Assembly: GCA_003254925.1 (NCBI GenBank)
Contig: QANZ01020434.1
Span: 158,230-222,229 of the forward strand
Length of the DNA stretch: 64,000 nt
DNA from: Chamaecrista fasciculata
Lineage: Eukaryota > Streptophyta > Magnoliopsida > Fabales > Fabaceae
Direction of reading: 5' to 3'
Shown here: in pieces, positions 20,303 to 32,074 of the stretch
Layout: every line of letters starts with the position of its first letter
Position numbering within the stretch: the stretch's first letter is position 1
Notes under the pieces: generated by a model
The model's database searches: none
Told to the model about the DNA's origin: nothing
The model's input: the letters and a program-made list of their open reading frames with translations, nothing else
Program-made: the position numbers and the translations under genes

Positions 20303-21673
20303 TGATCTGACCATATTTTATCATACATTTTAGTGAGATTTTGAGACATTTTATATTCATTTGGGATTCAATTGCCTGCCTTTATATCCTTTTATGATAA
20401 AATATGATGCCTTGAGGTTTGATGATTATTTGGACTATTTTGTGATTATTCGTGTGGTTTTTCTCGGGTTTAATCTTTATTATTTATTTGATCCTTTTAT
20501 CTTGAGAATTCACATGGTTTCTTAGTGTTTTGACAGTTCTAAATGTAGTCCAAAGCATTGAAATACTCAAAAGGAGACCCGAGGATCATTGCAGAAGAGT
20601 CATGGACCAAATCAGCACTAAAATCTGAAATTTCCAGATCTCGCCACGGATTTGGCCGTGGGCGGATTCCACGGCAGAATCTGCGATTAATTTTAATTAA
20701 CAAGGCCCAAGCCCAATTTGGATGATTCTGATCTAGATTTTTCAGGGATGAGCCGAAATTCTGATATAGGAGGGTTCCTTAGGTCAGTTGGAGGCCACAC
20801 ACTTGCTGAGAGAGAGAGCTTTACACATTCCATATCTCGGTTAGCGATTTTCATCATCTCGGGAAGCTTTTCGTGGAACCATGGCAGCAAATTCTGAAGT
20901 TATTCATCTGTCAACCATGAGCGGCTAAACACTCATACCCGAAGGAGCATTGGAGCAAAGCATGAACTAGGGTTTCACCATTAGGGAGTTTTTCTCACAC
21001 TAGAATTAGGGTTTTCTCTTCTTGTTCTTGATTTCCAATTGGACCTGAGAACTAGTTCTGAATCTAATTCTTGTTTCCTGATTAGGAACTTGGTTTTATT
21101 TCTTGAATATTCCTTGATTGAAACCCCAGAGTCTTTACTAGTTTGGTTATAATTATAGGTATATAGCTTTGACAATGGTACTTGTTATAAAAATTGTGTT
21201 TCTTGATCTTCTTTATCATCAATTTAATGAAGGTTTTCAGTACTTGTTATGATTTATCTTGTTTGAGATATTTTCATGATAATATTGTTAGCCTAGGTCA
21301 TTGAGTTATTAGTGACTACCTTAGAATGATTTGTGTGAGATGCTCCATTTATCTTTAGTAGTGATGATTGCTTAATCCAATTGCTCTGTCGGGTACTCTC
21401 TCAATTTGGTTAATCCGTTAATTTATTATTATTGCCTTTCAATTCAGTCCTTTTAATCAAAAACTCAAAAATATTATTGGTTATTTAATTATTGTTTTAG
21501 GTCATAGATAATCACTCAAAGAACAAATTTCCTTTGCTTTCACCCGATTAGTGATAATTTGGTATCGTTGCTTTTAAACTTTGCACAAAAGTTCCTCGAG
21601 AGATCGATTCGGATTGCACCACTATAGTGCATTAATTTCGGTATTTTTGACCACCTAGCGACGGGTGCGGTCA
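20303..21673 (+). repeat. 5' LTR of the gypsy fossil (1371 bp)
   Basis: It begins TGATCTGACC and ends GGGTGCGGTCA. It is collinear with the solo LTR at 1437-3445 once the 649-bp MITE and one copy of its target duplication are removed from the latter. Confidence 0.9.
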
Positions 21674-21677
21674 AAAT

Positions 21678-21695
21678 TGGCGCCGTTACCGGGGA
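21678..21695 (+). other. Primer-binding site, tRNA-Asp type
   Basis: TGGCGCCGTTACCGGGGA follows the LTR by four bases. It matches the complement of the plant tRNA-Asp 3' end at all but one position, which is usual for Athila/Tat gypsy elements. Confidence 0.8.
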
Positions 21696-21804
21696 CTTTT
21701 CCCAAAGTTTAACGGTTGATTGTGCCAAGTTCTTGCGAATTGGGTTTTTCCGTTTTTCGTGTCTAGGGAGTCAATTTTAGTTTTGTTTTATTTGTTTGAT
21801 TTTC

Positions 21805-21951
21805 GTTTCGATTGAAACTCGTGAGGTATATCACTATCTTAAAAGTTTTAAATTCTACTAGCGGATCCGTTCGGGAATTTTGGAACCTAGCGTGTTTTTA
21901 TTTTAATTTTATATTTGCTTCCGCTGCGTTAGGCGCCTAGAATTCCCAACA
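21805..21951 (+). repeat. 3' end of a copia-type LTR embedded in the gypsy fossil
   Basis: From GATTGAAACTCGTGAGGTAT through AGCGGATCCGTTCGGGAAT to GAATTCCCAACA the sequence parallels the last 150 bases of the LTRs at 32075-34473 and 39230-41619. It sits just behind the gypsy primer-binding site and looks like an insertion or recombination scar between two unrelated element families. Confidence 0.7.
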
Positions 21952-21969
21952 TTTTAGTCCACTCCTGAC

Positions 21970-24072
21970 ATGTATCTGTGTGATTTTAAACTGACTAATG
22001 ACGACCTGAGTTCCCCTTTTCTTTCTTTCTTCTCCCCCCCTGAAATTTGTGCTTGTGGAGGTAATCAGGCTAGTCTCAACTACTCATTAGTTGATCGTAC
22101 TAATCGCATACTTCCACCAACTTTAGCACAAATTGATTATGTTTATGACACTCCAATTGTTACTACTAATGCTAGCTCTAGCAAGAGCTCTAGTGTGTCA
22201 TGTGCAGGTGTTGCTGTTGCTACAAATTCTTCCCAAAATTCCAACACTCAATCTGGTTTGAGCGTCAATGGTGAATCATTGGAAAACTCTGGAATTTCCA
22301 ATGCCATGAATCTTGGTGATGAGCAATCAAGCTCAATTTCTAACTCTGACCTTTCCTCTAATGATTCTATGCAATTCAGTGTTTTGTCTCGATCTATTAA
22401 ATTCCTACATGATGCTTGTTTTGATGACAATACAGGTGAGACTAATCATATTCATACCAGGGACGTTAGAGAAACTGTGAGTTGCAATAGTGTGGGCACT
22501 GTTGCTCAAATTGTGGGGGAGCGTGAACTTTTATCTTTAGATGTCAAACAGCTTGTCCCCTCCATTATCCAACCACCCACAATAGAACTGAAAAGCTTGC
22601 CTTCCAATCTTAAATATGTTTTCTTAGCTGAGAATGAAAAATTACCCGTAATTATTTCAAATAGTCTTTCCCAGGAAGAAGAATTTAGATTGATAGAAGT
22701 GTTAAAGGAATTCAAGGGAGCCATTGGGTGGACATTAGCAGATATTTCGGGTATCAATCCCTCAATTTGCACCCATAGGATTCTCCTTGAAACTAACTCC
22801 AAGCTCAAAAGACAACCCCAAAGACGTCTTAATCCATTGATCCTAGAGGTTGTTAAGAAAGAGGTCACCAAGCTTTTGAGTGCGGGTATCATATACCCTA
22901 TTTCAGATAGTGAGTGGGTGAGTCCAGTCCAAGTGGTCCCTAAAAAGAGTGGGATAACAGTAGTTAAAAATGAAAAAAATGAATTGATTCCCACTCGTGT
23001 CCAAAATTCATGGCGTGTGTATTGATTACAGAAAGCTAAATGACGCCACACGAAAGGATCACTTTCCTTTACCTTTTATTGATCAAATGCTAGAGAGATT
23101 TGCTGGAAAATCTCACTACTGTTTTCTTGATGGTTTTTCAGGTTATTTTCAGGTGCCTATTGCTCTAGAGGACCAAGAAAAGACGACATTCACTTGTCCA
23201 TTCGGAACTTTTGCCTACAGATGGATGCCATTCGGGTTATGTAATGCCCCAGGAACCTTCCAAAGGTGTATGATGTCCATTTTTAATGAATTCCTTGAGG
23301 AAAGTATGGAAGTGTTCATGGATGATTTTACTGTATATGGCAATTCCTTTGATATCTTTCTTGCTAATTTGAAGAATGTTCTGAAAAGATGCATTGACAA
23401 GAATTTAATTTTGAATTTTGAAAAATGTCATTTCATGGTTAATTCTGGTATTGTGTTGGGTCATTTGATCTCTGAGAAGGGAATTGAGGTTGACAGGGCA
23501 AAAATTGAGGTGATATCCTCCCTACCTTATCCTACAAACCTCAAGGAGGTTCGTTCCTTCTTGGGCCATGCAGGGTTTTATAGGAGGTTCATAAAAAATT
23601 TTAGTGCCATTGTCCGACCTCTCACATGTCTTCATTTAAAAGATGCTGAATTTGTCTTTGATGATTCCTGCAAAATTGCTTTTGATAATCTTCAGGCTTT
23701 GCTCACTTCCCCTCCTATTTTAGTTGCACTTAACTGGAATTTACCCTTTGAGATTTCCTATGATGCTTCTAATTTTGCAGTGGGTGCCATGTTAGGTCAA
23801 AGGTAAGATAAAATGTCCAGGGTGATAGCTTATGCTTCATCCACTCTTGGACTGGCTCAAGTGAATTATACCACAACTGAAAAAGAGCTATATGCAGTGG
23901 TATATGCTTTAGAGAAATTTAGACCATATTTGTTGAACTCTAAAGTTATTGTTTTTACTGACTATGCAGCCGTGAGATTTCTATGGACTAAACCCCATTC
24001 CAAAGGTAGGTTATTGAGATGGGCATTTCTCCTACAAGAATTTGATGTTGAGATTCGAGATCGAGCAAGAGC
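21970..24072 (+). pseudogene. Gypsy pol remnant: reverse transcriptase and RNase H
   Basis: The RT core is recognisable by CIDYRKLNDATRKDHFPLPF, FLDGFSGYFQ and MDDFTVYG (YxDD-equivalent MDD), at about 22990-23345. An RNase H of the Ty3 type follows, with FEISYDASNFAVGAMLGQ and ELYAVVYALEKFRPYL (about 23750-23930). The preceding 900 bases encode a linker with GWTLADISGI typical of the region before RT. This is a fossil, not a host gene. Confidence 0.88.
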
Positions 24073-24115
24073 AGAGATCTGGTATTGGAAGGACTTTCTT
24101 AGTATGAGGTATAGC
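24073..24115 (+). repeat. 43-bp templated duplication of dioxygenase exon 2 at the break in copy C
   Basis: Bases 24073-24115 are identical to 24191-24233, within the surviving exon 2 of copy C (AGAGATCTGGTATTGGAAGG and onward). They lie out of order between the gypsy fragment and the exon remnant. This is the pattern left by synthesis-dependent end joining, where a short piece is copied from nearby as filler. Confidence 0.85.
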
Positions 24116-27100
24116 GACGTATCGAAGCGAGGCAAGGCTGAACGAGCTTCCCAATGTCAAGTATGGGACAGGCTTTGTGCCTGAGAAAGAAGAGATCTGG
24201 TATTGGAAGGACTTTCTTAGTATGAGGTATAGCAACAATGAGGGCGCTCTTCGATGTTGGCCTCAAGAGTGCAAGTAGGTACCTTTTTTTTAAACTTATT
24301 TATGGGTAAAAGTATTATTTTCATTTTTAAATTTTATAGAGAAAATTTATTATTTTCCAAAATTTACACTAAATTAATTAATCTATTTTTGAATAATCAA
24401 AATATACTACTCAGTTCTTGAGTTATTGTAATTGTCAAAGATTTAGTCTTGGGGATCAAAAAGTCAAAATTCAATACAAATTTAATTAGGGACTAAACAG
24501 TATTAATTTAATATAAATTAGGGGACTAAAAAGTATAAAATTGGTTAAAATTTAGGGACCAAATCATCATTAAAGACTAAATAATTGACAATTGAAATAC
24601 TTCAATAACCAAATAGTATATTTTGATTATTCAAGAACCGATTAATTGACTTTGTATAAATTTATAGGCCAAATAGTAGGATTTCTCAACTTCATATTAA
24701 ATTTTAATTTCGTCCTGAATGTATAAGACAAAAAATGATATGAGATCAAATTGGGAACTAAGCTAAAGATATGAGACTAAATTTACACTTTGACCTTTTT
24801 AATATAAAAGGCCATGTCACTTTTAATGAAAACAAATGTGACTATTATATTTTGAACTAGTGTTGAACATAAGTCAAATATAAAGGACAAAAATGAAAAA
24901 AAAGAATAAGCATAAACAATCAAAGTGAAATCTGCGTCAAACATAAAGGACCAAAAATGAAGTTTTAATCAATATATATAGAACATATATCATAACTAGC
25001 ACATAACACAATATTTACAAAAAAAAAAAAAAACATTGGGTTTCTTTGTTTTCTTTAATCTATCAGGAATGAGGCACTTGAATACATGAAGTTATCAACC
25101 AAGATAGCTAGGGACATACTAGAAATCCTTATATCAAATCTTGAGGCCAAATTGGAAGACTCAAAGATTGAAAATTTGCTTGGGTTGAGCAAGATGAACA
25201 TTAACTATTACCCTGCATGCCCAAACCCAGAGCTCACTTTAGGAGCAGGAAGCCACTCAGATTTAGGATTCATAACTGTGCTTCTTCAAGATGACATTGG
25301 TGGTTTATATGTCAAACTTGAAGAAGACAATGCTGTTGGAAACAAAGGAGATTGGATTCAGATTCCACCAATTCCAGGAGCTTTAGTTATCAACATTGGC
25401 GATACTTTGCAGGTTTGATATCTCTATAGGACTTAATAATTTTTTATCTTTCGTAAAATGCACTTCTTTAACCATGCTATTTTTTTTTTTTTTTTGACCA
25501 AATGCCAAAGGTTAAAACACCAAACACAGGTGAATGTCTATAATAATTCACTCACTATAAAACCCTTCGATTAAGGTTTGGAAGCACTCACAAGGAACCC
25601 CTTAAGCTAGGCACACACCATACATGCTTCCAAAATTGGTTCTAGATTGGCTCACTTACAAAAATGCTTTATTATTATTTTTTTTTTTGACCAAATAGCA
25701 AAGGTTAAAACACTTAACGTGGGTATTAACCTAATAGTGCGAATGATCTTGTGAGATTTTTTTTATTGATTGAGAAGTTCAAATTAACTATAAGATAATA
25801 GATAATGTTAAATTAATCTAGTTTTTATTATCTTCTTTTATAAAGTTAAAATGTGAAAAAAAAAATTAGAAGAATATTAACATCTAAAAAATGATAGAAA
25901 TATCTTTTGATTGAAGGGAACCTAAACGATGTTTTGATTGAAGATTAAGAATGAGAAAAGAGCGGGAGAGATAATAATAAAGATTTATTTTTATTTGAGA
26001 AGTTGAAAATTGGTAGAGGCATAATGGAAGATTTATCTATCATCCCCAATTAGTCAATTATTGTGTTTCTTCACAAATTTAGGATATCTTAAATTGGGAT
26101 ATTTTAGATGAACTCGCAATACCTAGTCAATGGGAAGTAACTAGTAATTAAGCTTAACCTTTCACGGCCCTTCTCCTATAATTACTTCTCCCTTTCTACT
26201 AATAGTTGTATTAATCCGCATATGGTTTTTTTTCCATCGATCGATATTAATTGAAATAACCCTGTTAGGAATGAGATTATGTTTGTTATTTTGACTCCTT
26301 TTCACAAAAGAAATGTTTGTTTATTGAATTTTAACTTGTTCTCTTATTTCTAAACATACTGAAAGTATATTTGAATTGATGATTAATGAGAAAATGAAAA
26401 AAAGGAAGACAGAGATAATAATAGTAATGATAATAATCCTTCATATATCCTCTGCCATCCTCCTCCTTCACAAATTTATTTTACCCTAAATTTGTATGAT
26501 CAAAAGTCTCACTAATGAGTAATGATGCACTCAGGGGATTTGTTGTAATATATATAATAGTATACATGCAATGTAGGATATAAGACATAGACACTTTGGT
26601 CATATGCTTTTGGCCCCCACCAGAATTTTCTAGTACAAGGTAAAGGGTTCGATCTTTGAAATTTGCAAACTGACAGTTCTCTTTTTACTTTTGGCTACAT
26701 CTCTAAACGTTATTGCTTCTTTTTTTTTTTTGGCCTGAATAAACGTTATTGCTTCTTAGTTCTTCTTATTAATGAAAATATACATTATGTATGTATATAT
26801 AAAAACTGCTGTTATTTCCGTCCTTTTTCAAAAGTCAAAAATTAAAAAAAATATTATAATATTTCTTATTTCTTAGAAAAATTAATCTAAAAATTTTAGT
26901 TTATTATTTTTTAAGTAAAACATACATAAAGAAATATAACAAATATGGATAATATATATAATAAAAACTAATGTACTATATCAATATCTAAATTTAAGTA
27001 TGATTCATCACTTTTTATTATTTAATGTTTTATTTAATTTGAATACTTATTTCTCTAATTTCATTATTTCTTTACATTTTTTATATATTTTATATTTTTT

Positions 27101-27725
27101 TAATCTAAATTATACATTTTATCTTATAATATTGATAATATATAGAGAAAAAATAGGCCAAAATTATATTTTGGTCCCTAATATTTACCCAAAGTTCTAT
27201 GTTGGTCCTTAATAATTTTTTGTCCTATTTTGATCCTTAATATTTTCTAAAAGTTTTATAATTGGTCTCTAACTGTTAAATATGATCATATTTTTCGATC
27301 TCATCTCAAAACATTAGGGACCAAAACAGAACTTTTAATAAGTATTAGGGACTAAAATAAAATTTTGGCCAAAAAAAATTTCAGCTCCCCTAACCTAAGA
27401 TCCTGGCTCCGCCCCTAGATGCACTATATATGTTATGTGTGTGTGATGTTGCAAGATATTGAGCAACGGAAGGTATAAAAGTGCTGAACACAGAGTGAGA
27501 ACTACAAGCAACAAAAGCAGAGTGTCAATTCCAGTATTTATAACCACAAAACCAACAGAGAAAATAGGACCATTGCCAGAAGTTGTGAAAAAAGATGGTT
27601 TTGCACGTTATAGGGAGATTGTGTATCAAGATTACATGAACAACTTCTTTGGAGGTGCTTGTGGAGGAAAGAAGACTCTTGATTTTGTAAGCATCAATTC
27701 TGCATCATCATCTTCAATCATATGA
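24116..27725 (+). pseudogene. 2-oxoglutarate/Fe(II) dioxygenase C, 5'-truncated third copy
   Basis: The remaining parts are the 3' two-thirds of exon 2 (about 24116-24274, reading YRSEARLNELPNVKYGTGFV and on), exon 3 (25067-25412, one codon shorter than in A and B) and exon 4 (27456-27725). All keep their frame and GT-AG borders. The HSD, distal His and RVS residues are intact in the surviving part. Exon 1, intron 1 and the start of exon 2 are missing and are replaced by the gypsy fragment with a 43-bp filler. Without a start and the N-terminal half of the fold it cannot give a normal enzyme. It is probably a pseudogene, but with no stop codons inside it the loss looks recent relative to the duplication. 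Intron 3 resembles that of A, whereas the exon 2 end (LRCWPQEC) resembles B. Confidence 0.88.
26532..27418. mobile_element. hAT-type insertion in intron 3 of C (887 bp)
   Basis: The insert begins CAGGGGATTTG and ends CTGGCTCCGCCCCTA. It is flanked by a perfect 8-bp duplication GATGCACT (26524-26531 and 27419-27426). Copy A has the intact empty site (TAATGATGCACTATATATG at about 12350). The right end matches the common plant hAT terminus with GGCTCCGCCCC. A foldback of TTTTGGTCCC modules lies inside (about 27155-27375). No transposase is recognised. Confidence 0.85.
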
Positions 27726-30590
27726 CAATCTAATTAATCATGAAGCTTAGCTTCTTGTGTTCTTCCCCTTTTCATTATTTATGAACACGTGGTTCCAACA
27801 TTTATTGTGATTAGCATGCAGAAATTTAAAAGGAAAGGCTAGTTTTAGTAATCAAACTCTCTCCATGTTTGATGAAGAATGGACCTGAACTTATTAAAGA
27901 TTCAGAGTATCAAGCATTAATATTAGGGTAATTGTATGAAACCCCTCTAAATTTTAGTTACCGTACAAAAAAATTTCTAAACTTTGGAAAATGAATACTC
28001 ATCAAACTTATGATTTTGTACAAATAACCCCTTCTGTTAATTTTTCTATTAAAAATTAAGAAACTTTTAGTTTTTTAGTATTATTAATTATTATAAAATG
28101 TTTTAATTTTAGATCAATTTAAAATTTAACAATCATAAAATTATATATAAGAAAACTTGATTTTCTTTTCTGAAAATCTTAATAAAAGAGATCTTTTGCA
28201 TAATATCAAAAGTTTAGAAAATCTTTTGTCATTTTTCAAAGTTTAAAACGTTTTTTTTTTTTGCANTAGAAACATAAATATCATAATTTATAGTTGTTCA
28301 AAAACTAAGGTTTCTCTTTGATTCAATAAGAAAAAAAAAAAAACTAAGGTTTCTCTTAGTATAGTCCTACGTTCACTCCACTAACTAAACAATTAGTGTT
28401 ACTTCTATAAGCAATAAAACTATTACAACCAAGTTAACCCTTAATAGGGATCACCACAAACGGATGTGGAAGCTATTGGAAACATTTCACTTTAACAACT
28501 TGAGGATTCTCTCAAAGGTTCACCAACTTGGGTCAACATGGAGGTTCCAAGTAGCCTTTTAATGCAAATTACAACATTGGTTTCTTACAATACAATGTCA
28601 AATGAAAACACTAGAACCTCACTTTAAGCTTTAAAACCTTCACAGCGTTCATCTCAAATTTGTATCAAAATTACGTAGTTTCACGAAAGAGTGAATATGA
28701 ATTTCATAATTTTTTGCAAAAATAACAAAATACCCTCAAATAATTTCAAAATTTACAAAAACGTCCCTGAATCATAATATTTGAAGACTAAAATGAAAAT
28801 TATAAAAAAGTTTTGGACCAAATTGTAATTTTGAAAAATAGTGGAAAAAAGATAAAATTACAAATTAGTCTTAAATTTGGAAAATGAATGCATTTTAGTT
28901 CCACCAAATTGTGAGTTTAGTGGAAGGAAGATGAATTTCGCAAATTTTTGCAAAAATTACATTATGCCCCTAAATATTTTCAAAATTTACAAAGAAGTCT
29001 CTAGATCATGATATTTGAGGATTAAAATGAAAATTTTAAAAATATTTGGGGTCAAAATATAATTTTTAAAAATATAAAAAGGTGGAAATTGCAAATTAGT
29101 CCTAAATCTGAAAAAAGAATACGATTTTGTCCTAAATTTGAATAATTTAAAAATTATTCTCATTAATTAATTTATAAATTAAATAATATAAATATTTTAA
29201 TATAGGTTCATGGGTTGGGTTAGGTTGACCCTTGATTTTATGAATTATGACCCACCAATGACACATTTAACCAATATAAATGGGTCATTGACCCATTTAT
29301 GACCCAACCCAAAACCAATCCAACCTACTTATTTTGCCACCCCAGTAATTAACTGAGAGACTTCTAGAAAACTAAGATAGGAAGAAATGATAAAGGATTC
29401 TCTCACAAAGAGAATATATTGGTAGGATCCCCATAGAGAAAAGGTCATGACACAGTTTTTACACAAAGTGACTAGTCGGAAGGAGGTGCAGACTGCTTGC
29501 TACAGACGTAACAATATTATAGAAGACAAGTTGAGGAAACAAGTAACTCAGCTTTTTTAGAATGCTTTTCAAAGCAATTTTGAGACAACTTTTTAGCATT
29601 ATCAAAACAAAGATTAATTGAGATAAATTTATTAATTAATTATTCAGAATTAACTAATATAATTAATAAATTTAATTAAATAAATTAATTATAATTTATC
29701 ATAACATTTACTAGAGTTTATAGGGGTGTGGTGCAATTTAACTTGTATATATTATATTTATAAGACAAGTTCTTTTTTGAATTATAAAATCTTGGGCTTT
29801 CCATATATCACCAAAAATTGGATTGGGCTTTTCTCTGAAGCTTTTGACCCAATAAGTGTTTGACAGTATCAAAGTAAATGATGAAACATTTCAGCCCAAT
29901 CTGTGCCGTGGCAAATTCAATCCTGTATTTCAGAATCAAATGGTTTATTTTTTTTTTGGCCTGATCAGAAATCAAATGCTTACTTGTTAGAACAAAATGA
30001 TTTACTTGACGGTGTGGGTTTTGTGTCTCACCATTTTGGCATTTTGTAATTAGTCAATAGTCAATGGGAGGGATTGAACAAAATTTGTAACCACAGTGTT
30101 GTGGATTTGAAGTAATCTTTGAGCGGTTAAAAATGATTTTACAAATTAAATCAAATCAAACTAATTAACAAATATTAGTTTTGGCAGTTCATATGAATGG
30201 TCTAGAAGTTGTTCTTTGTTCTTTTTTCTTAATTTAAATTAAAATTAAAAAAAGAAAGAAAGAAAAAAGAATAAGAATATGAGTTTTGAATGGTACTGAG
30301 TCAGTTGTCAGAAAATGATGTGGAAATAACAAGTAGGACAAATAATTTGAGGGGAGGAACTGTGGAGAATCAAAATTTGAGTTAGTAAGTGAGATGAGTT
30401 ATTTTTATCATATAATGAGATAGTTTAATAAGAACTATGATGTGTTGCAAAGTGATCGAATAAAAGATGTAAAGTAAACATATATCATATATGTACAAAG
30501 AAATATATGCAGTTTAGTTTAATAAACCCTGGAGTGGTTGTCAGTATCAGTTTAGTTGATATTCCCTATCTCACCACAAATTATTCAGGA
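27726..30590. other. 3' flank of C and anonymous repeats
   Basis: 27726-28260 is the flank shared with copy B. 28680-29150 contains alternating blocks of 'AATTTTTGCAAAAATTAC' and 'TTTTGGACCAAATTG' type, a decayed foldback. 29200-29345 has CATGGGTTGGGTTAGG / CCCAACCC arms ending TTTGCCACCCC, probably a hAT MITE end. 29350-30590 is AT-rich with no gene, RNA or clear element. Confidence 0.4.
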
Positions 30591-30599
30591 AAACAAAGG

Positions 30600-31152
30600 C
30601 CTATCAGGTTCCTGCTGCAAGGAATACCCTCCACATTAAATGGGATGCCCCAAATGATGCCATTTTTAAATTTAATGTGGATGGTTCAGTTATTTATAAT
30701 GGTAGAAGTGTGTGTGGAGGTATCTTTCGTGACTCTAGGGGCATTGGAGATATGGCTTTGTTCATAATATTAGTGTTTCTTCTATTACCATTGCTGAATG
30801 CTCTGCTATCCTCAATGTTGTTCGCTTGTCTGTCAATTTGGGCCTTTCTAATGTGATTATCGAGTCTGATTCTGTGGTGGCTGCCCATTGTATGATTAAT
30901 GGGGTAGCCTCATCTCATCTTTGCTCCAACTTATTAGTTGCCCAGACTTGCAGTATCCTTATGGGAAGTGATATTCATGCTGAGATTATTCATGCTTTTC
31001 GTGAGGCAAACTTTGTTGCGGATTGGCTTGCAAGTCATGCTCACTCCTTTCTTATTGGTGTGCATGATTTGCCTACTACTCCTCCTAGCTGTGTTGAACT
31101 CTTAGCGAATGATTGTAGAAGGGTTTTCTTTTCCCGTGATGTGCTTGGCTAG
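30600..31152 (+). mobile_element. LINE ORF2 C-terminal RNase H remnant
   Basis: The frame reads FKFNVDGSVIYNGRSVCGGI (about 30660-30725) and, after a one-base shift near 30750, continues ITIAECSAILNVVRLSVNLG to a stop at 31150-31152. The Asp-Gly-Ser, AE(C/L)xA and SD motifs with HAFREANFVADWLASHA identify the RVT_3-type RNase H that ends plant L1 ORF2 proteins. A poly-A-like run (31179-31190) follows closely, fitting a LINE 3' end. It is 5'-truncated and not functional as a retroelement. Confidence 0.75.
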
Positions 31153-32074
31153 TTTGTCCTGATTTCGTTTATTTACCAAAAAAAAAAAACTTGTGCCTAA
31201 ATCATTTATTTTGGTATATTTTCAAAAGGTAAAATTATAAATTTAATAATTTAAATATGTAATTACTATTAATTTAATCTCTTAATTATGAAATATTGAT
31301 TAATATTTAACGATGAATTGATATATTCTCTTGCATTAATTACTAAAGTTTAAATTCACAATAATTTTTTGGCAAAAGAACTATTAGTGGCTCTAATGTT
31401 TGGGGTCAGTTTCAGTTATGCCCTCAACGTTTGTTTTGTGTCAGTTACTCCCCCAACGTTTCACATTGTTGTCAATTATACCCTAACCTCAATTTTTTTG
31501 GGCCAAAGTCCTATTTTGGTCCCTCAAGTTTGCTCAATGTTTCGTTTTGGTCCCTCAGCTCAAAGTCCTTCATTCATCTTCATCTTCATCACCACCACCA
31601 CCATCACCATCATCAACAGTAGCAGCAACACCACCGCCATTAGCACCACCACCACCGTCGCCAAGTTTTTCCGGCGAGGTTCGTCTTCTCCAACGAACTT
31701 TTTGGCGAGATACACGACGACCTCGACAATTACGAAAACTCCTAATCCAAGGTTTTTTGACCGCCTGAGTTCAATGATAGCCTTCAATTTGCGAAAAAAT
31801 GACTGGCAAGCCGCCGAAAAATTAAACAATCGCCAAAAATCATATTTCTGGTCAATTGTTCGCAAATGTAGGCCGCCATTGAACTCAGGAGGTAAAAAAA
31901 CCTTGGATTAGGAGTTTTGGTAGTCATCGGAGCCGCCGTGTATGTCGCTGAAAAATTAGTTGGAGAAGACGAACCTCGCCGAAAAAGCTCGGCGGCGGTG
32001 GTGGTGGTGCTGACAGCGGTGGTGTTGTTGCTGCTAATGGTGGTGGTGGTGGTGGTGGTGATGAATGAAGGACT

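Larger units (their letters stand above)
20303..24072 (+). mobile_element. Ty3/gypsy (Athila/Tat-like) fossil: 5' LTR, PBS, RT-RNase H
   Basis: The fossil comprises a 5' LTR (20303-21673), a tRNA-Asp-type primer-binding site, a foreign LTR-end segment, and a pol region with recognisable reverse transcriptase and RNase H. No gag, integrase or 3' LTR is recognised within it. The right edge lies at or near 24072, where dioxygenase exon sequence begins. The element is clearly broken at several points and cannot be mobile. LTR divergence from the solo copy at 1437 suggests an old family. Confidence 0.88.

Noticed and set aside
30507-31152. Stand-alone host RNase H-like gene
   Set aside because: It has no intact start, a frameshift near 30750 and an A-rich tail, which fits a LINE 3' end.
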